64,000 bases of DNA from an uncultured Thermoguttaceae bacterium (GTDB taxonomy: Bacteria > Planctomycetota > Planctomycetia > Pirellulales > Thermoguttaceae), in assembly GCA_938084835.1 (NCBI GenBank), contig CALKER010000004.1, positions 124,001 to 188,000 on the forward strand, given 5' to 3'. This document shows, piece by piece, positions 1 to 9,551 of the stretch (the stretch's first letter is position 1; every line of letters begins with the position of its first letter). Under the pieces are notes generated by a model. It made no database searches. It was not told the DNA's origin and was given only the letters and a program-made list of their open reading frames with translations. The position numbers and the translations under genes are program-made.

Positions 1-999
1 GGCGGAGCCTGGAGTTTTGGCCCGGGTGGCTACGCGGACAGCCCTTTGGCCGATATCCTCCCGGTGCGAATGAGTCATCTGGAAATCCAGCGTATTGATG
101 AACCACCCCGCGCCGACGTACATTTGTCCGGACCGCTTTACCTCGTGCCGGCAAGCGCGGGCTTGGCCGAGCTCCTTTTCGGTCAAGGAGAATCAGGTGG
201 CAGCAGTCGCGACATCTGGAGCAAACTCCCACCGTTGGAAGGAAGCAACAAATTCGAAGGGGTCAAGCCCGCCGCTCAGGTCCTGGTGCAAACTCCTGCT
301 GGGCAACCGATCGTGGCTTATCAGCCGGCCGGTAAGGGCCGCGTGATGGCCATCGGGGTGGATTCCACCTGGCGGTGGGCCCTCGGGGGATACAAGGAGT
401 TCTTCGAACGGTTTTGGCGGCAGCTCATCAGTTTTGTTGCCAACAAAGAGGCCCTCCGTCGAGGTCCCTTGTGGATCGAGCTCCCCAAACGCTTGATGGC
501 CCCAGGCATTGAAGTGGACTTCCTCGTCTATCATGAGCTCCCGGAGGAAGAGGCTGAAAATCTTCAATTGCTGGCCGAAGTGGCTGGGCTAGAATCATCG
601 GTGGCCCTCGAGGCCCAGCCGGCGCAAAATGTTTGGCGTGGGTCCTTTAGCGCGCCCCAAGCAGCGGGAGACTACTGGATCAAGGTTCAGGCCCGCCGAG
701 GAGAGACCATCGTCGAGACCGCTCAAGCTCGGTTCCTTGTGGAGGAACGGGACATCGAGCTTGAAAACCCCGCAGCAGATTGGACCATGCTTCAGCACCT
801 TGCCGTAGCCACTGAAGGGGAGGTGATCCGAGTCGACGACTTTGCCCGACTTATTCGTCAACTGCAGGAGAAGACCCAAGAACTGGAAGCAACCCTCGAG
901 GTCCGCATGCCCCTGTGGGACCGGTGGCCCTGGCTGGTGGCCGCGATACTTCTTGCTGTCAGCGAATGGTACCTTCGCCGCCGCTGGGGACTGGTTTAG
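1..999 (+). CDS. C-terminal part of a large membrane protein with a glutamine-amidotransferase-like region (cut by left edge)
   Basis: The reading frame is open from base 1, so the gene begins before the window; the TTG at 46 is not taken as a start. The first residues visible (GGAWSFGPGGYADSPLADIL) resemble the class-I glutamine-amidotransferase-like domain of large planctomycete membrane proteins that often also carry a von Willebrand A domain. The phrase GKGRVMAIGVDSTWRW also fits that family. A single membrane segment lies just before the C-terminus (WPWLVAAILLAVSEW), followed by a basic RRR tail, so most of the chain is probably outside the cytoplasm with a short cytoplasmic tail. The exact function is unknown. 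The catalytic residues of true amidotransferases cannot be judged from this fragment. Confidence 0.75.
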   Translation, partial: GGAWSFGPGGYADSPLADILPVRMSHLEIQRIDEPPRADVHLSGPLYLVPASAGLAELLFGQGESGGSSRDIWSKLPPLEGSNKFEGVKPAAQVLVQTPAGQPIVAYQPAGKGRVMAIGVDSTWRWALGGYKEFFERFWRQLISFVANKEALRRGPLWIELPKRLMAPGIEVDFLVYHELPEEEAENLQLLAEVAGLESSVALEAQPAQNVWRGSFSAPQAAGDYWIKVQARRGETIVETAQARFLVEERDIELENPAADWTMLQHLAVATEGEVIRVDDFARLIRQLQEKTQELEATLEVRMPLWDRWPWLVAAILLAVSEWYLRRRWGLV

Positions 1000-1017
1000 G
1001 GACAGCGACTCCTAAAA

Positions 1018-1039
1018 AACCCCGACAGTCCCCGGGGTT
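1018..1039 (-). terminator. Hairpin with adjacent A-tract; terminator-like for minus-strand transcripts
   Basis: Arms AACCCCG (1018-1024) and CGGGGTT (1033-1039) enclose an 8-nt loop. An A-run precedes the hairpin on the plus strand, so read on the minus strand it is a GC hairpin followed by a T-run. It lies just after the stop codon at 999. No minus-strand gene is seen nearby, so on the plus strand it may act only as a 3-prime stem. Confidence 0.35.
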
Positions 1040-1154
1040 GCACTCGGAAAAAACCGCGGTATTGTGGTAAGACACAGGGCTCAAACTATTGGGTGGCGCA
1101 TCCGGCAAGCACGCGGACCTCTAACGATGGCTTTGATTTGGGGGGCCACGGCGG

Positions 1155-2126
1155 ATGATGAAAATAAAATTAGGAGCAAGCGGCCTCGAGGTTTCCCCAA
1201 TCGCCTTCGGCACTTGGCAGCTCAGTAGGAAGTACTGGGGTTTTCAGTCCAGAGAAGACATTGTTGCGGCAATTTGGGAAGGATTTGACCACGGCGTCAA
1301 TCTCATCGATACTGCCGAGGCCTACGGCGCCGGCTTTGCCGAAAGCGTCGTGGGCGAAGCCATTCGTCACCTTCCCAGGGAGGAGCTTGTGATCGCCACG
1401 AAGGTTTACAAGCGCTTTGGGGAGGCTGGCGAAGGTTGTCCCGATTTGACCGCTCAGCAAATTATTCGTCGGTGTGAAGGTTCTCTCCGCCGCCTTGGGG
1501 TCGAATATATTGACATTTATCTCCTGCATTTTTTCGATCCCCTCACCCCCTACGAAGAGACTGCTTTCGCCATGGAACAATTACTGCGGCAAGGAAAAGT
1601 CCGGGCGATCGGTCTCAGTAACCACACGGTGGAGCAAATTCGCGCCCACCGCCGATACGCTCCGTATACTGTTGTCCAGCCTTTCTACAGTCTGATCGAT
1701 CCCCGAGCAGAGGACGATATCCTCCCGTACTGTCAGATGGAGGGACTCGGGGTGATGGTTTATTCCCCCATGCACATGGGGCTACTGTCCGGAAAGTATG
1801 CGGGAGTGGAAAAGTTTGATGATTTCCGCCGGCATCACCCCGACTTTCAGGGGGAAAGATTTGCTTGGCTGTGCCACCAGGTCCAGCAACTGGAACCTAT
1901 TGCGGCGCGGTATCAGTTGAGCATCTATCAGTTGGTGCTAGTGGCCACCCTCATGCACCCAGGGATTCATGTGGCCATTTGTGGCATTAAAATGCCCTCC
2001 CAAATCGTGGAAGCCGCAGAGGTGGTTGGCCGCACCATCACGCGGGAAGATTACTTTCTCATTCGACGCCTTGTCAGCGGCATCCCCTCGCGAAAACCGG
2101 CCGATGCCTCAGGCGTTCGGAGCTAA
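1155..2126 (+). CDS. Aldo/keto reductase
   Basis: A 323-residue cytoplasmic NAD(P)H-dependent oxidoreductase of the aldo/keto reductase superfamily, with a TIM barrel and no signal peptide. The catalytic tetrad is visible: Asp52 and Tyr57 in IDTAEAYGAG, Lys83 in IATKVYK and His125 in YLLHFFDP. The C-terminal part (AICGIKMPSQIVEAA) matches the cofactor-binding end of the Tas/YajO-type subgroup. ATG codons occur at 1155 and 1158 with only a weak purine stretch upstream, so the first methionine is uncertain by one codon. It stands alone between the truncated membrane protein and the promoter at 2252. The substrate cannot be inferred; sugars, aldehydes and ketones are all possible. Confidence 0.9.
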   Translation: MMKIKLGASGLEVSPIAFGTWQLSRKYWGFQSREDIVAAIWEGFDHGVNLIDTAEAYGAGFAESVVGEAIRHLPREELVIATKVYKRFGEAGEGCPDLTAQQIIRRCEGSLRRLGVEYIDIYLLHFFDPLTPYEETAFAMEQLLRQGKVRAIGLSNHTVEQIRAHRRYAPYTVVQPFYSLIDPRAEDDILPYCQMEGLGVMVYSPMHMGLLSGKYAGVEKFDDFRRHHPDFQGERFAWLCHQVQQLEPIAARYQLSIYQLVLVATLMHPGIHVAICGIKMPSQIVEAAEVVGRTITREDYFLIRRLVSGIPSRKPADASGVRS

Positions 2127-2251
2127 AAGGCTCAAATAGCCCAATTGTGCAAAATTTCCCCTCTGTCGTGGATAGCCCCGCCCCCAGAAAAGGCTGGAAG
2201 CTTGCCCTTGTAGCGAATCGGCAAGGGCCCCGCAATCCTCTTGCCGACTGA

Positions 2252-2280
2252 TTGCAACGGGTATCTGTAGAGGCTATAAT
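2252..2280 (+). promoter_or_regulatory. Sigma-70-type promoter ahead of the HzsA-related gene
   Basis: A perfect -10 box TATAAT (2275-2280) lies 17 nt after TTGCAA (2252-2257), which matches 4 of 6 bases of the -35 consensus. Transcription would start near 2287. If used, it excludes the upstream GTG at 2281 as translation start and favours 2371 or 2521 for the next gene. Confidence 0.55.
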
Positions 2281-2520
2281 GTGTGCGTCATTATCGCTTA
2301 TAAATGCCCACGAGTTCGGGTACGTGCAATAATTCTTACCAACCCATTATTATCCGGAAATGGGGGGAAGATGCAAGTCAAGCGACTGATCCTCTCTCGC
2401 AGGGGAATTCTATCTTTCGCTTTAGCAGAACAAGGTCTTTTTTTAAAAAGGACGGCTCCATCGCCAGGCAGTTGGGTACGAGCACGCTTTGGATGTCATC
2501 ATCTCTTCCCAAAGCCCCGC

Positions 2521-4566
2521 ATGAGAGGGGCCCTACTTTCGGCACTCGTCTTTTGCGTTTTGCTTTCCACGCAAGGCGTCCACTCAGTAAACGCGCAAGA
2601 AGCGAAACCGGCAGCTGGCCTCCACCCGAATTTGGCTCCAGTCGTTTTGACACAAGTCCCCCGGAATGTTGGTGGTGGCGTAGATATTTCTGGCTCAGCT
2701 TCTGCAACTTTTCGGGAATTTGTTCCCCCAGCCGGCCGATTGGTTCTCATTGGTCACGGGGCGAATCCTGTTATTCTCACGCGGGATTTCGAAAGCGCAG
2801 CTGACCCAGAGGTCTCGTTCGACGGCAAAAGAATCCTTTTTGCTGGCAAACGCGGTGGGGAGAAGTTTTGGCAAATTTACGAAATGGCTTTCGACGGAAC
2901 TCCCCCGCGTCGTATTACGAAAATTGAGGCGGACTGCAGGCTGCCATGCTACTTTCCTTCCTTGTTTACCCTCGACGCGGAGACCTCATGGTTCCAAGTA
3001 GGCTTTGTGAGCAACCTCGCAAGGGAATGGACCGAAGCGGGGCTAGGATCAAGCTGGGAAATTTTCTCCTGTAAACTCGACGGCACAGAGGTGTGGCGAC
3101 TGACATTCACGTTGGGGCAGTGCTCGGAAATGTGGGCAGTGCCGGACGGTCGCCTTATGTTTTCGCAGTGGATGCGCCGCGATCCGCTGGTCGATCCCGT
3201 TGGTCAAACGCTTCTTATGGGCATCAACATTGACGGTACGGATTACGCGCTATTTGGTCAACCGGCCGGCAAAAAACACAAGCGGATGGCCTGCTACAGC
3301 CCCTCCGGGCTCATCCTTTTTGTGGAAGGAGAGACCTTGGGACCCTACGGGGCTGGCCAATTGGGAAGTCTCTCTTACAGGCGGCCGCTCAAAAGCTATC
3401 GGTCGGTCACATCCGCCGAAGAGGGGCTGTTTCACTCCCCAAGTCCGCTGCCGGATGGCACCTTCCTTGTGGCACATCGGCCACCGGATCGGCCAAGCTT
3501 CGGGATTTGGCGTTTTGACCCCCGCACGGGCGAGCGGCAATGTGTATTTGATGATCCTAACTACGACGAACTCCAGCCGCGGGCCCTTCTTCCTCGCTCC
3601 TTGCCGGACGGACGATCAAGTGTGGTAGATTTCACCAAAACGACCGGCAAACTGTATTGCCTCACAGCGAAGATCTCGGATTTGCCGAGAGCGTGGTGGC
3701 CGCCGAACGAAAAGCTGCGTGTCCGCCTCTTAGAAGCTATACCGTACGATGATCCGGCCGCAGCGCCATATTTTGGTTTAGGTTTCCTGAAGGAGCCTAA
3801 CGCCTCGCCGACTATTGGGCCGGCTGTGGGGCGAAGGTTCTTAGGGGAATTCGATTTGGAGGAAGACTGGTCTTTCCAAGCAGAGGTCCCGGCAAATGTT
3901 CCCATCGAGCTTCAGCTCGTCGATCAACGCGGTGTGAACCTCCGAAGTTGCCGATGGATTTGGGTGATGCCGAATGAAAATCGCGGGTGCATCGGATGCC
4001 ACGAAGACGGTGAGCTGACCCCACCGAATGATTTCGCTCAAGCCTTGGGCAAACCGGCCGTTAGGTTAACTTTATCTCCTGAACGCCGCCGCTACGTTGA
4101 CTTCGTGCGCCACGTTTGGCCGATTATTCGCGAAAAATGCTTTGTCTGCCATAAACCACAGGGAGCACCGCCCCAGCTTGTCGACGACCAACAGCTCCAA
4201 GCAATTGGCGAAGGACCGGCTCAAGATCAATCCGTGGCATGGCAAGTCTTCTGTAAGCTACTCGAAGGTGCTCCTGCCCGTTCTGGCACGCAAGCAGCAA
4301 GAGATGTGGGTCAGGTTTTTGTGTACCCGGGGCATGCTCGGCTGAGCTCTGTAATTTGGCATATGGTGGGCACCAATCTAGCGCGTCCTTGGGATGGCCC
4401 TGTGGCACAGCTTCCGGCTATCCCTATCCCGGGCGAGCACAAAGTGCAATTCTCTCAGGATGAAATCCTCACATGGGCTGAATGGATTGATACCGGCGCA
4501 GTCTTTCGATGGGCCCAACCGGTTGGCTCTGCGGCCCGCACAGTTCAACTCGAGGGCACAAAGTAA
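2521..4566 (+). CDS. HzsA-related exported di-haem cytochrome with PD40-type propeller
   Basis: From the ATG at 2521 the protein is 681 residues and begins with a typical signal peptide (MRGALLSALVFCVLLSTQGV, cleavage probably after VNAQ). The frame is open further upstream: ATG 2371 has a G-rich stretch directly before it, and GTG 2281 falls before the predicted transcript start. The middle has WD40/PD40-like blades (DPEVSFDGKRILFAGKR). Two c-type haem motifs follow, CIGCH near residue 490 and CFVCH near residue 540. The arrangement matches proteins related to the hydrazine synthase alpha subunit that are widespread in planctomycetes that do not perform anammox, so no hydrazine role is claimed. 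Expected in the periplasm or at the cell surface. Likely first gene of the exported redox set that follows. Confidence 0.8.
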   Translation: MRGALLSALVFCVLLSTQGVHSVNAQEAKPAAGLHPNLAPVVLTQVPRNVGGGVDISGSASATFREFVPPAGRLVLIGHGANPVILTRDFESAADPEVSFDGKRILFAGKRGGEKFWQIYEMAFDGTPPRRITKIEADCRLPCYFPSLFTLDAETSWFQVGFVSNLAREWTEAGLGSSWEIFSCKLDGTEVWRLTFTLGQCSEMWAVPDGRLMFSQWMRRDPLVDPVGQTLLMGINIDGTDYALFGQPAGKKHKRMACYSPSGLILFVEGETLGPYGAGQLGSLSYRRPLKSYRSVTSAEEGLFHSPSPLPDGTFLVAHRPPDRPSFGIWRFDPRTGERQCVFDDPNYDELQPRALLPRSLPDGRSSVVDFTKTTGKLYCLTAKISDLPRAWWPPNEKLRVRLLEAIPYDDPAAAPYFGLGFLKEPNASPTIGPAVGRRFLGEFDLEEDWSFQAEVPANVPIELQLVDQRGVNLRSCRWIWVMPNENRGCIGCHEDGELTPPNDFAQALGKPAVRLTLSPERRRYVDFVRHVWPIIREKCFVCHKPQGAPPQLVDDQQLQAIGEGPAQDQSVAWQVFCKLLEGAPARSGTQAARDVGQVFVYPGHARLSSVIWHMVGTNLARPWDGPVAQLPAIPIPGEHKVQFSQDEILTWAEWIDTGAVFRWAQPVGSAARTVQLEGTK

Positions 4567-4906
4567 CGACCGGTAGGAGTTTACTGATCCAACTTGTGAG
4601 GCGTTTCGCAGACAAAATTCCAAGATTCTCTGGAGGTCGAGGTTCCCCGGGTAAAACACCGGAAACCACGCTTCGCTTCAGAGTGATCGAAGGGGGAATA
4701 TCCCAGTTAGGAAGAGCAAAAAAGTAATTCGCGGCAATGGCCCATCCCCAGATTACAGTGAAAAGGTCGTGAAAGAAGTTACACAAAAACACTACAGCGC
4801 TAGTTTTTCCACGAAGCAGCACGATAAGCCACAAAAATTTTCAACTTTGTTTAGCGGTATTATGGCGATGGTCTCAAAAATCTCGAATTGGTACTTATTT
4901 GCGCTT

Positions 4907-6601
4907 ATGACTTTTAACCGGAAAGTTCTCGCTCTCGTCGGCCCCAAATGGTTGGGAGTTTTCGTGGTTATCTTTGCGGGAGTACCGTTGGCAAACGGTC
5001 AACAGTGGCTTCCCGTGTTTACGGATGTCACCGACGAAGCCGGCATCCAGTTCAAGCACAGCTATGGCGATTATCGGCTCAGTAACATCGTCGAAGGCAC
5101 CGGCGCTGGTGTAGGATGCTTCGACTACGATGGAGATGGATATGTCGACCTTTATTTTCTCAATGGGGCTTGGACAGAAGGTGTGAGCGACAATCGAGGT
5201 CGGGACCTGCGGGGAAAGCTTTTCAACGCACTGTACCGGAACAACGGAAATGGCACTTTTTCCGAGGTGACTTTTTTGGCGGCCGTTGGGGATCCAAGCT
5301 TCGGCTTCGGATGCTCGGCAGCAGACTTTAATGCCGATGGATTCGTGGATCTGTATGTCCTCAACTATGGCCAGAATCGCTTTTACCGCAATAACGGAGA
5401 CGGAACTTTTACGGATATTACCTCCGAGACCGGCCTCGGCGATCCTCGTTGGTCGTTGGCTGCGGTGTGGTTCGATGCCGACGGAGACGGCGATCTTGAT
5501 GTCTATGTGGCCAACTATTTGGAGTACGATGCCGGAAAGTTCCGCTGGTTTTATGCGGCTGCCGGCTATCCCGGACCTCTCAGTTATAATGGGCAACCTG
5601 ATGCCCTCTATCGTAATGAGGGGGACGGTACCTTCGTTGACATTACGGAAGAGGCAGGTGTGTTCAAACCTGACGGACGGGCCATGAGCGTCACCGTTGC
5701 CGATCTGGACCATGACGGCCTCCTGGATATCTACGTCCCCAACGATGCCATGGAAAACTACTTTTTCCGCAATTTAGGGGACGGAAACTTTCGCGAGGAA
5801 GCTTTGGAATGGGGACTGGCCTTTGGAGAAGGCGGACAAAATGTCTCGTCCATGGGCCCGTGCGTGGGAGATATCGACCGCGATGGAAGATTCGACCTGT
5901 TCATCCCCGATATGAGCTACTCCTGCCTCCTCATGAATCGTGGGCATTACTTCGAAGACATGACCGCTAAAAGTAATTTAGCCGTGATCTGCGGCCAGTA
6001 CATTAGCTGGGGCGGGGTTTTCTTCGATATGGACAACGATGGTCACCTCGACCTGTATGTTTCCACGGGCGATGCTCACTTCGAGTTCCCCGACGAAGAC
6101 GTCCTTGTATGGAACAACGGCCAGGGCATTTTCGTCGATGTGGCCAAGCAGTGTGGGCCCTATTTCTTCACAGAACATGTGGGTCGCGGTGCCGCTTGCC
6201 TCGACTTCGATAACGACGGGGATTTGGACCTCGTGGTGGTGAACTTGAACGACCACGCGCGGCTTCTACGAAACGACGGGGGTAACCGCAACAATTGGCT
6301 TAAGGTAGTTCCGAAGACAGAAGATGGCCGGAGCGATGCCTTGGGAGCTTTGGTTATCGTTGAAGTGGGTGGTCTTAAGCAGCTTCAGCAGATGATCCCT
6401 GTGGTGGGTTATCTTTCCCAGGTAGACAGTCGGCTCCATTTTGGGCTGGCGCAGCATCCGAAAGCCGATAAGGTATTTATCCGATGGCCTAATGGAACGG
6501 AAGTCACTCTTACCGATGTTCCCGCTAATACCACTGTGGAGGTGGTGCCGGGAGAAAGCGGAAATCATTTCGTGCTAATACGACCGTCGCAGGCACCGTA
6601 A
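4907..6601 (+). CDS. CRTAC1-family protein: FG-GAP/VCBS repeats with ASPIC/UnbV C-terminus
   Basis: Exported protein built from repeated FG-GAP/VCBS calcium-binding blades, seen as recurring DxDxDGxxD phrases (CFDYDGDGYVDLY, FDADGDGDLDVY, DLDHDGLLDIYV, DMDNDGHLDLYV, DFDNDGDLDLVV). The C-terminal about 90 residues (RNNWLKVVPK to WPNGTEVTL) match the ASPIC/UnbV domain. The frame opens at GTG 4769, but the ATG at 4907 puts a good signal peptide at the N-terminus (MTFNRKVLALVGPKWLGVFV, cleavage after ANG), giving 564 residues. ATG 4862 or 4868 are alternatives. Family members are secreted or surface proteins of unclear biochemical role, common in planctomycetes. It sits between two haem proteins in the same orientation, which suggests a shared extracytoplasmic assembly. 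Confidence 0.85.
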   Translation: MTFNRKVLALVGPKWLGVFVVIFAGVPLANGQQWLPVFTDVTDEAGIQFKHSYGDYRLSNIVEGTGAGVGCFDYDGDGYVDLYFLNGAWTEGVSDNRGRDLRGKLFNALYRNNGNGTFSEVTFLAAVGDPSFGFGCSAADFNADGFVDLYVLNYGQNRFYRNNGDGTFTDITSETGLGDPRWSLAAVWFDADGDGDLDVYVANYLEYDAGKFRWFYAAAGYPGPLSYNGQPDALYRNEGDGTFVDITEEAGVFKPDGRAMSVTVADLDHDGLLDIYVPNDAMENYFFRNLGDGNFREEALEWGLAFGEGGQNVSSMGPCVGDIDRDGRFDLFIPDMSYSCLLMNRGHYFEDMTAKSNLAVICGQYISWGGVFFDMDNDGHLDLYVSTGDAHFEFPDEDVLVWNNGQGIFVDVAKQCGPYFFTEHVGRGAACLDFDNDGDLDLVVVNLNDHARLLRNDGGNRNNWLKVVPKTEDGRSDALGALVIVEVGGLKQLQQMIPVVGYLSQVDSRLHFGLAQHPKADKVFIRWPNGTEVTLTDVPANTTVEVVPGESGNHFVLIRPSQAP

Positions 6602-6650
6602 GGGTAGAACCGGTATCGAACCACCACGACCATTTAGGGGCCGTGAGAAC

Positions 6651-9551
6651 ATGGGTAATAGTCCGCGATTCAAAATTCGTAACCTCAGCCGGTTGATCCT
6701 CGGCGTTTGCCTAGGCTTTGTGGTAGTCAACGGGATCATTTGGGCGGCTCCAGTACAAAGGGATCCCCTCTATGTGGGCGCCCAGGTGTGCGGATCTTGT
6801 CATGACGGTCCGGGAGCTGGCTACCAATATAGCCGGTGGCTTCTCTCCAAGCATGCGCAGGCTTATGCAGCCTTAACCCTGCCGGAAGCCAAGCAGATTG
6901 CGCGAATGAGCGGTCTGCCGACCGAACCGACCAAGTCACCAATTTGCTTGGGTTGTCATTCGTCGGCCTCCCTGGCCGAACCCTGGGAAGTTGAAGAATC
7001 CTTCCGAGCAAAGGATGGAGTTCAGTGCGAGGCATGTCATGGCCCGGGCAGTGAATATCTTTCGGTGCATCACCTCAAAGACAAGAAACTCTCCTTGGAA
7101 AAAGGGATGCGATTTTTCACAAAAGATGATTGCCTGATATGCCACAAAGAGAAAGGATCGCACACGGCGGTATTGGGTACGAAGAAATTTGACGTGGAGA
7201 AAGCTTGGCAGGAGATTGCTCATCCCAGTCCCATACCATTCCACGCGCCGCCCGAGCCGGCGCAACCGTTCCCTCGTCCGCCTACCCACCAGGGACCGGC
7301 TTTGATCGGTTCCTACCAATGCGGAGCGTGTCACGACGGCCCCGAAATGAATCATCAGTACAGCACATGGCTTCGAAGCCGGCATGCTCAAGCCTATGCT
7401 GTCCTGGCGACACCCCGAGCCTACGAAATTGCTCGCGAATGGGGTGTGGAGGGAAGCCCCCAGCAGTCGGCGCGATGCTTGGAATGCCATTCCACTTTGT
7501 ATACCAACAATGGGGCTGCTCAACGAGAAAGTTTTTCGATCTATGAAGGGGTCGGTTGCGAGGCGTGCCATGGCGCAGGAAGTGAATTTGCGGTCGAGGC
7601 GATCATGCGCGACCGAAGGGCAGCCCGGATGGCCGGGCTTAAGGAGGTTAACGCTACAACCTGCCTCCGCTGCCACGAACATGCGCACGGGAAGCCTTTC
7701 GACCTGGTGGCGGCCTGGAAAGCCATATCGCATCCGCTGCGGCCACCAGCTGAGAAGACCGTTGCTGCGGAACCTGTTTACAAGAATCCTCGAGCCATTG
7801 CTGTCCGACCGGACGGTAAGGAAGCTTGGGTAGCCTGTGAGAGCGCTCACGTCGTTAGTGTCATCGACCTTACCAGCCGTCGTGTCATCGCCGAGATCCC
7901 CGTCGGCTGGCAACCCTGTGGCATCGACATCAGCCCTGATGGCCGTTGGGCCTTTGTCACCAGTCGCTGGGAGGACACGCTCTCCGTCATCGACATCCTC
8001 AGCCGGCGGGAGATCGCCCGAATCCCGGTTGGCGATGAACCGATCGGTGTCGCAGTAAGCCCCGATGGTCAGCGCGTCTTTGTGGCCAACTCCGCACAGG
8101 ACCAAATTTCGGTGGTCTCTGTTTCCGGACTTGTGGAAGAGAAACGGTTGGCTGCGGGAAGATGCCCATGGGGGGTGCGAGTTTCTCCAGATGGGGAGTT
8201 TGTCTATGTCACATCAGCGCTGCCTAACCTCGGGAAGTTCCGCGCAAGGCTGAATAGTGAGCTAACCATACTGGAGACAGCCACCGCCACCGTGTACGAT
8301 CGGTTAAACATTCCCGACGCAAACCTCACCCTTGATGTGGCGTGGCATCCCAGCGGCCGATTCGCTTTGGCTACCATGAACCGCACGAAAAGTAATGTTC
8401 CTATGACACGGCTGCTTCAGGGCTGGACGATCACTAACGGCCTAGCCATCATTTGGCAGGATCGCCGGGTGGATCAAGTGCTTCTTGACGAACCGCAGCT
8501 GGGATTTGCCGACCCCACCTCGATTGCCATCACTCATGACGGGCGATGGGCTTTGGTTACCAGCGCAGGAACGGACCGAGTCGCGGTCGTGGACATCGAG
8601 TGTCTGCTCCGAATTGTGGAAATCGCTGATCCCCACGACCGTACGGAGATTTTGCCCAACCACTTGGGACCGGCCACCGAGTTCATCGTGAAATACATCC
8701 CTGTTGGGGCTCACCCCCGGGCCATTACCCTGACTCCGGACGGCAAATTCGCCTTGGTCACGGAGACGCTCGACGATAGCGTAGCCTTGATCGACTTGGC
8801 CACAATGGAAGTGGTCGACCGGATTCATCTCGGAGGGCCTACGGTCATTACCAAAACCCGGTGGGGCGAGCGACTTTTCCACAGTGCCAACATCACATTC
8901 CGCCGGCAGTTCACGTGCAACACCTGCCATCCCAATGGCCACATTGACGGCATCACTTATGACATCGAACCCGACGGTATCGGGGCCAGTCCTGTGGATA
9001 ACAGAACCTTGCGGGGAATTTTGGATACGGCCCCGTTTAAGTGGGAAGGGACGAATCCATCGCTGCCGCGACAGTGCGGCGCGCGACTAGCGGTATTCTT
9101 TACCCGGATTCAGCCGTTTACTCCCGAGGAATTAGCAGCCGTCTCCCAGTATGTGACCACAATCCCGCGGCCTCCCAATCGCTACCGGCCTTTAGGAGCT
9201 CCATTCACCGACGCCCAACGCCGCGGTCGGGAAATTTTCTACCGGACGCACAAGAGAGATGGCACGGAGATCCCGCCAGAAAATCGGTGCGTGACATGCC
9301 ATCCGCCCCCCTATTACACGGATCGGCGGATACACGACGTGGGCACCCAAATGTGGCTGGACCGCCAAGGAAAGTTCGACACACCCCACTTAAATAACAT
9401 CTATGATTCGCCGCCTTACCTTCACAACGGGATCGCAAACACCTTAGAAGAGATTTGGACGCTTTATAATCCTCACGATACGCACGGAGTTACCAACGAC
9501 CTGACTAAGGATGAGCTCAACGATTTAATCGAATTCCTCAAAACTTTATAA
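6651..9551 (+). CDS. Ten-haem c-type cytochrome fused to YVTN beta-propeller and MauG/CCP-like C-terminus
   Basis: A 966-residue exported protein with N-terminal signal (membrane stretch about residues 13-33, cleavage near WAA). Ten CxxCH motifs begin near residues 47, 99, 126, 161, 224, 276, 303, 338, 756 and 880. The first eight form two homologous four-haem modules resembling cytochrome c554: both contain CG(S/A)CHDGP, a KHAQAYA/RHAQAYA stretch and CEACHGxGSE. Residues about 380-740 are YVTN-type propeller blades (VSPDGQRVFVANSAQDQISV). The last two haem sites and the closing PPYLHNGIANTLEEIW resemble di-haem cytochrome c peroxidase/MauG proteins. Probably a periplasmic electron carrier or oxidase. 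The partner is unknown; neighbours are a propeller protein and two binding proteins. The ATG at 6651 is chosen because it gives the signal peptide. Confidence 0.88.
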   Translation: MGNSPRFKIRNLSRLILGVCLGFVVVNGIIWAAPVQRDPLYVGAQVCGSCHDGPGAGYQYSRWLLSKHAQAYAALTLPEAKQIARMSGLPTEPTKSPICLGCHSSASLAEPWEVEESFRAKDGVQCEACHGPGSEYLSVHHLKDKKLSLEKGMRFFTKDDCLICHKEKGSHTAVLGTKKFDVEKAWQEIAHPSPIPFHAPPEPAQPFPRPPTHQGPALIGSYQCGACHDGPEMNHQYSTWLRSRHAQAYAVLATPRAYEIAREWGVEGSPQQSARCLECHSTLYTNNGAAQRESFSIYEGVGCEACHGAGSEFAVEAIMRDRRAARMAGLKEVNATTCLRCHEHAHGKPFDLVAAWKAISHPLRPPAEKTVAAEPVYKNPRAIAVRPDGKEAWVACESAHVVSVIDLTSRRVIAEIPVGWQPCGIDISPDGRWAFVTSRWEDTLSVIDILSRREIARIPVGDEPIGVAVSPDGQRVFVANSAQDQISVVSVSGLVEEKRLAAGRCPWGVRVSPDGEFVYVTSALPNLGKFRARLNSELTILETATATVYDRLNIPDANLTLDVAWHPSGRFALATMNRTKSNVPMTRLLQGWTITNGLAIIWQDRRVDQVLLDEPQLGFADPTSIAITHDGRWALVTSAGTDRVAVVDIECLLRIVEIADPHDRTEILPNHLGPATEFIVKYIPVGAHPRAITLTPDGKFALVTETLDDSVALIDLATMEVVDRIHLGGPTVITKTRWGERLFHSANITFRRQFTCNTCHPNGHIDGITYDIEPDGIGASPVDNRTLRGILDTAPFKWEGTNPSLPRQCGARLAVFFTRIQPFTPEELAAVSQYVTTIPRPPNRYRPLGAPFTDAQRRGREIFYRTHKRDGTEIPPENRCVTCHPPPYYTDRRIHDVGTQMWLDRQGKFDTPHLNNIYDSPPYLHNGIANTLEEIWTLYNPHDTHGVTNDLTKDELNDLIEFLKTL

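Noticed and set aside
2281-2520. N-terminal extension of the HzsA-related protein from GTG 2281
   Set aside because: The start coincides with the end of a perfect TATAAT box, so it lies upstream of the likely transcript start, and it would bury the signal peptide 80 residues inside the chain.
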